From assembly GCA_036392795.1 (NCBI GenBank), contig DASVXH010000021.1, positions 1 through 26,172 on the forward strand: a DNA stretch of 26,172 nt, written 5' to 3'. Shown here piece by piece: positions 23,378 to 26,172 of this stretch. Origin of the DNA: JARIHD01 sp036392795. Its GTDB lineage: Bacteria; Patescibacteriota; Saccharimonadia; Saccharimonadales; UBA4665. The notes under the pieces were generated by a model. That model saw only the letters and a list, made by a program, of their open reading frames with translations. It did no database searches and was not told the origin of the DNA. Every line of letters starts with the position of its first letter. Position 1 is the first letter of the stretch. The translations under genes were made by a program, and so were the position numbers.

Positions 23378-24417
23378 GAAGCCGCCTTTTTGCCGGTACT
23401 ACCTTTGCCGGATAGTTTTTGCAAAACAATCATCAGCACGCCGCGCCAAATACCAATGCCATACAGCACCGCAAATAGCGGGCTAAGCAGCCAGAAACTG
23501 AGCGCACTGGCCGGTGGCGTACCCAGCACCAAGGCAGCCAGCAACCCCATTACCCACATGATACCCAGCACGCTCAAAATGAGCGTTGGCCACAAAATCA
23601 GCAATACAATCCCAATGGGCGTCGCCGCCAAAAAACCAAGCAGCAAAATAAAGTAGCGATTACCTGGCTGCAAAAACCCGTCGACAAAAAACGTCCCGCG
23701 GTTTAGTGTGTGCTTAATGAACGGCTTCAGTCGGTCCCGCGAATAGTACAGACATGAAAACTCCGGCGCGATCGTAATCTTTACTTCCTCTGCCACGCCG
23801 CGCAACAGCGCCGTGTCGTCACTCACAAATTTCATGTCCTCGATGTTGGATTTAAAGGCATCGATGTGTTTTTCCAGCAGTTTTCGAGGAGCCAAAAAGA
23901 ATCCGGTACCTTTTGGATAGTAATCAAAATCCTCCAGTCCGAACTGCGTCAGTTTTGGCCGGCGCAGATACCGCCGCCAGGCGATAAATGTTACCGTGTC
24001 CCAAAACCGGGCGAACACGTTCCAGCCCAATTTAATACGAACATGACCATTCCAGGCGATCAGTTTTGGATCACGCGCCATCTGTTCTTTGACATATTTA
24101 AACGACCCTTCATCGATATCGATACGGCTATCCAAAAACAGGACGTATTCTTTGCTGGCTTTTTGGATACCAACTTTGCGTGACAAAAATCGCCCTTTGT
24201 TTTCCTGATTGATCACTACCAGATGCGCGTCATCGCGAGCGATGTCAGCCAACAATTGACTGGTGTTGTCGGTCGAGCCGTCGTTGACCACAATTATTTC
24301 ATAATCGGTAATCTGGGCGGCTTGCAGCGCCTTGGTCAGATGACTGATGGTCGATGGCAGCCAAGAGCCGTTATTGTACGAAGGGATAATAATCGAAATT
24401 GCGTGCATTAGTTTCAC
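23374..24417 (-). CDS. Family 2 glycosyltransferase with C-terminal membrane helices
   Basis: This 347-aa protein has an N-terminal GT-A domain (6-250) and three or so C-terminal hydrophobic segments (about 255-335) that anchor it in the inner membrane. Motifs are ISIIIPSYNN (7-16), IIVVNDGSTDNT (41-52), and FLDSRIDID (94-102), which stands in for the DxD motif. Later come KGTGFFLAP and SDDTALLRGV, matching the catalytic acidic region. The start ATG 24417 has no Shine-Dalgarno; ATG 24408 is an alternative. The protein probably extends a lipid-linked glycan on the cytoplasmic face. It overlaps the downstream YfhO-like gene by 4 nt, so the pair is co-translated and may hand over a product. Donor and acceptor are unknown. 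Confidence 0.9.
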   Translation of the reverse strand: MKLMHAISIIIPSYNNGSWLPSTISHLTKALQAAQITDYEIIVVNDGSTDNTSQLLADIARDDAHLVVINQENKGRFLSRKVGIQKASKEYVLFLDSRIDIDEGSFKYVKEQMARDPKLIAWNGHVRIKLGWNVFARFWDTVTFIAWRRYLRRPKLTQFGLEDFDYYPKGTGFFLAPRKLLEKHIDAFKSNIEDMKFVSDDTALLRGVAEEVKITIAPEFSCLYYSRDRLKPFIKHTLNRGTFFVDGFLQPGNRYFILLLGFLAATPIGIVLLILWPTLILSVLGIMWVMGLLAALVLGTPPASALSFWLLSPLFAVLYGIGIWRGVLMIVLQKLSGKGSTGKKAAS

Positions 24418-24424
24418 TTTTTAC

Positions 24425-24436
24425 TTACTATAGTAA
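24425..24436. promoter_or_regulatory. 12-bp palindrome with -10 boxes on both strands
   Basis: TTACTATAGTAA is a perfect palindrome lying in the 52-bp gap between the divergent GT2 (ATG 24417) and flippase (ATG 24470) genes. It contains TATAGT on each strand. On the minus strand the -10 ends 9 nt before the GT2 ATG (leaderless spacing); on the plus strand it ends 35 nt before the flippase ATG. It may be a bidirectional promoter, or an operator. Confidence 0.4.
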
Positions 24437-24469
24437 CGATAGCATAAAACAGCTGCTACCACATCTCGT

Positions 24470-25759
24470 ATGAAGCACATTCAAACGGTCAAAAAACTTA
24501 TCGGCGGCATCGGCGTTTTTACGGCGCTCAGTTTGGTCGCGTCGTTTTTCAACTTTCTATTTAATTTTATTCTGATCCGCCTGCTGACTCCGCAGGAATT
24601 CCGCGATCTGACACTAGCCAATAATCTTATCAATATCTTTGGTAACTTATTTGTGGCACTCAATATCGTCAGCATTGCTATCTTTTATGTCGCCAAGGAC
24701 AGCCAGGCCAATATTATTCGGGCTTGCCAAAAACTCATCTACGGGTTGTATGTGGTTCTATTGGGGCTTTGCGTCGTCTTTAGTAGCACAGTACAGCAGC
24801 GCACCGGCCTGCACGACACTATATTATTAAACGTCACGCTGGCCGTCATATTCTTTAGTATTCCTGTTATGGTACTAAATGCCATCTATCTGGGCGGCAA
24901 TCGCTTTAACCGTTCGGCCATAATGAATGTTAGCTTGGCGCTCGGACGATTATTGGTCGGCATTGTGGGTGCCGCGATGCTGGCCACACACAAAGACATT
25001 GCCGCCATCGCCGGCATCTTGGTGGTGTTCGTGATTGTCTTTAATTTGTTTAGCTGGCTGGAAAAACCAGAGATCAGGCATAAAAACCTGGAGTTTTTTA
25101 AACACATTTGGGAAGCACCGGTTCATATCCTAAAGCAACACCGATCGCTGATTATCGCTAGCGTACTGTATGCACTGACGATTAACTTTCTGCTGGGAAT
25201 GGATCTATTTATGTTTGGCCAGTTCTTTTCGGCGGGGCAATCCGCTGATTATGCGGCAGTATCGGTTATTGGCAAGCTTAGCTTTTTCTTTATCGCGCCC
25301 ATTTCACTCTATTTGGCAGCCAAACAGCAAGAATTTATCGCCAGCCGGCCCTTGGTCGCGCTAAAGACAAGCGTCGGCGTTAATACGCTCATCTTGTTGG
25401 TTGGTATTATTCTGACTTTCTTGCCGCCCGCGCTTGTTTCACTATTAATTCATCGTGCGCCCAATGAAATTAACACCAGCTACCTAACCTGGTCGGTTAT
25501 CTTTAACGGCGCAGTAGTAATGGCCAATCATCAAATTATTGAGGCCATTGTGGGCAAACGACATCGATTGGCCGCGGTAGTGTGCAGTGGTCTATTAATC
25601 ATCGGCGGCACCGTCTTCTTATTTTTCAAAGACATTGTCGGACATTTTCCAGCCTTCAAAGCCGTAGACCTGGCGCTTGGATTGCCAGCCCTAGCCATGA
25701 TTCTGGCGGCGCTTATTCTGTTTAGCGGAACACATCTATTTAGGCTGAGACGGCGCTAA
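24470..25759 (+). CDS. Wzx-like polysaccharide flippase (MOP/MVF superfamily)
   Basis: This 429-aa protein has about twelve transmembrane helices through most of its length and short loops, the pattern of O-antigen/exopolysaccharide flippases. It begins with an amphipathic KKLIGGIGVFTALSLVASFFNFLFNFILIRLLTPQEF, and FNFILIRLLTPQEFRDLTLA is the family's typical first-helix exit sequence (R-x-L-x-P-x-x-[FY]). YAAVSVIGKLSFFFIAPISL in the middle is also typical. It should move the undecaprenyl-diphosphate-linked oligosaccharide, begun by the sugar transferase at 4919, to the outer face. There is no Shine-Dalgarno at ATG 24470. It is divergent from the GT2 gene, with a shared 52-bp promoter region, and its 3' end overlaps the converging next gene by 24 nt. 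Confidence 0.87.
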   Translation: MKHIQTVKKLIGGIGVFTALSLVASFFNFLFNFILIRLLTPQEFRDLTLANNLINIFGNLFVALNIVSIAIFYVAKDSQANIIRACQKLIYGLYVVLLGLCVVFSSTVQQRTGLHDTILLNVTLAVIFFSIPVMVLNAIYLGGNRFNRSAIMNVSLALGRLLVGIVGAAMLATHKDIAAIAGILVVFVIVFNLFSWLEKPEIRHKNLEFFKHIWEAPVHILKQHRSLIIASVLYALTINFLLGMDLFMFGQFFSAGQSADYAAVSVIGKLSFFFIAPISLYLAAKQQEFIASRPLVALKTSVGVNTLILLVGIILTFLPPALVSLLIHRAPNEINTSYLTWSVIFNGAVVMANHQIIEAIVGKRHRLAAVVCSGLLIIGGTVFLFFKDIVGHFPAFKAVDLALGLPALAMILAALILFSGTHLFRLRRR

Positions 25760-26172
25760 TCCGCGCCGAACAGCGCGCGAAAAACGTGTGTCCTTGTACA
25801 GCGAGCGATCAATTCCGGCCGTAAAAAGGAGACCTATCGACAATAATGCGTAAGCGCTCATTGCCAGATTATGGCCAATCAAACCCCAATCAGAAAGCGC
25901 GTTATATGCATTAGGCGTAAAAATACCATACGCATATCGGTTCATCGCAGTGACGAAAATGAGCCAAGCAGCGGCAAGAACTACATAGAAAATACGCAGT
26001 CCCCGTTCTTTTGGACTTCGGGATGTCCGAAGTAGCAGTGTCGCCCACACGCCACGTAAAACCACGAGACCACCCAAAATAATGCCAATAGCCGGCAGGT
26101 TGGTGGGAGGGAAGAAGGTGTTGATTCTGATCTCGTAGGGCACGAATCGCTGCAACAGAAGCCATAAAATCG
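25736..26172 (-). CDS. Membrane protein of unknown function, N-terminus cut by window edge
   Basis: The frame is open to the right edge (the codons before the TTG at 26155 read ILWLLL), so the true start lies outside the window and the visible 144 residues are the C-terminal part. At least three hydrophobic segments are visible, at IGIILGGLVVLRG, IFYVVLAAAWLIFVTAM and LAMSAYALLSIGLLF. A basic tail (RFSRAVRRGLAPSQPK) should be cytoplasmic. I do not recognise the family. The stop lies inside the end of the flippase gene on the opposite strand (24-nt overlap), so transcription is convergent. Confidence 0.65.
   Translation of the reverse strand, partial: ILWLLLQRFVPYEIRINTFFPPTNLPAIGIILGGLVVLRGVWATLLLRTSRSPKERGLRIFYVVLAAAWLIFVTAMNRYAYGIFTPNAYNALSDWGLIGHNLAMSAYALLSIGLLFTAGIDRSLYKDTRFSRAVRRGLAPSQPK

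Noticed and set aside
25911..26165. Second frame at the right edge on the minus strand
   Set aside because: It overlaps the hydrophobic C-terminal part of the partial membrane protein in another frame and is rich in Arg/His/Cys with no membrane segment or motif; judged a shadow.
1..26172. Alternative genetic code (UGA as glycine), as in some CPR groups
   Set aside because: Genes end at UGA and UAA at expected family lengths, and no conserved protein needs an in-frame UGA read through.

Overview
The window is a dense, protein-coding stretch of bacterial chromosome, about half G+C by eye. It carries surface-polysaccharide and cell-envelope genes. Every long gene reads through with the standard code, so UGA is a stop. 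The mixture (large secreted Fn3/Ig/LamG proteins, an NBR1-Ig-like wall protein, compact glycosyltransferase genes, several genes with no Shine-Dalgarno but an extended -10 box directly before the ATG) suggests a Patescibacteria/CPR genome, perhaps Saccharibacteria. That placement is an inference; no rRNA or other phylogenetic marker is present.

Layout. (1) 1-4736, minus strand: a 1429-aa secreted copper-radical oxidase (galactose oxidase/GlxA-like), followed 1 nt later by a secreted YtkA-like protein cut by the left edge. (2) 4919-9344, plus: polyprenyl-phosphate sugar-1-phosphate transferase, GT4 glycosyltransferase, and GlmS, probably one operon. (3) 9387-11191, minus: mannose-1-phosphate guanylyltransferase and a HAD-type phosphomannomutase-like protein, together a GDP-mannose module. 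(4) 11316-14281, plus: a small membrane-anchored protein, overlapped by a secreted lytic-transglycosylase-like protein with three NBR1-Ig-like repeats, then an unrecognised 174-aa protein. (5) 14311-19523, minus: a small C-terminally anchored protein, GMC oxidoreductase, SDR, polyprenyl-phosphate glycosyltransferase (GT2), GtrA flippase and a SAM methyltransferase. (6) 19621-26172: a GT-C-like membrane protein (plus), a YfhO-like giant membrane protein and a GT2 (minus), a Wzx-type flippase (plus), and a membrane protein cut by the right edge (minus).

How the genes fit together. GlmS, the phosphomannomutase-like protein and ManC feed hexosamine and GDP-mannose to a lipid-linked glycan started by the sugar-phosphate transferase. 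That glycan would be extended by GT4/GT2 enzymes and exported by the flippase. The GMC-SDR-GT2-GtrA set looks like a second lipid-linked sugar route in which the sugar is oxidised and then reduced. The secreted copper-radical oxidase could oxidise the finished glycan outside the cell. This is reminiscent of the Streptomyces cslA-glxA pair, but the link is inferred only from gene proximity.

I saw no tRNA, rRNA, CRISPR array, transposase, phage gene or riboswitch. No gene-free stretch exceeds 300 bases; the longest gaps are 4737-4918 and 15130-15320, both described below.
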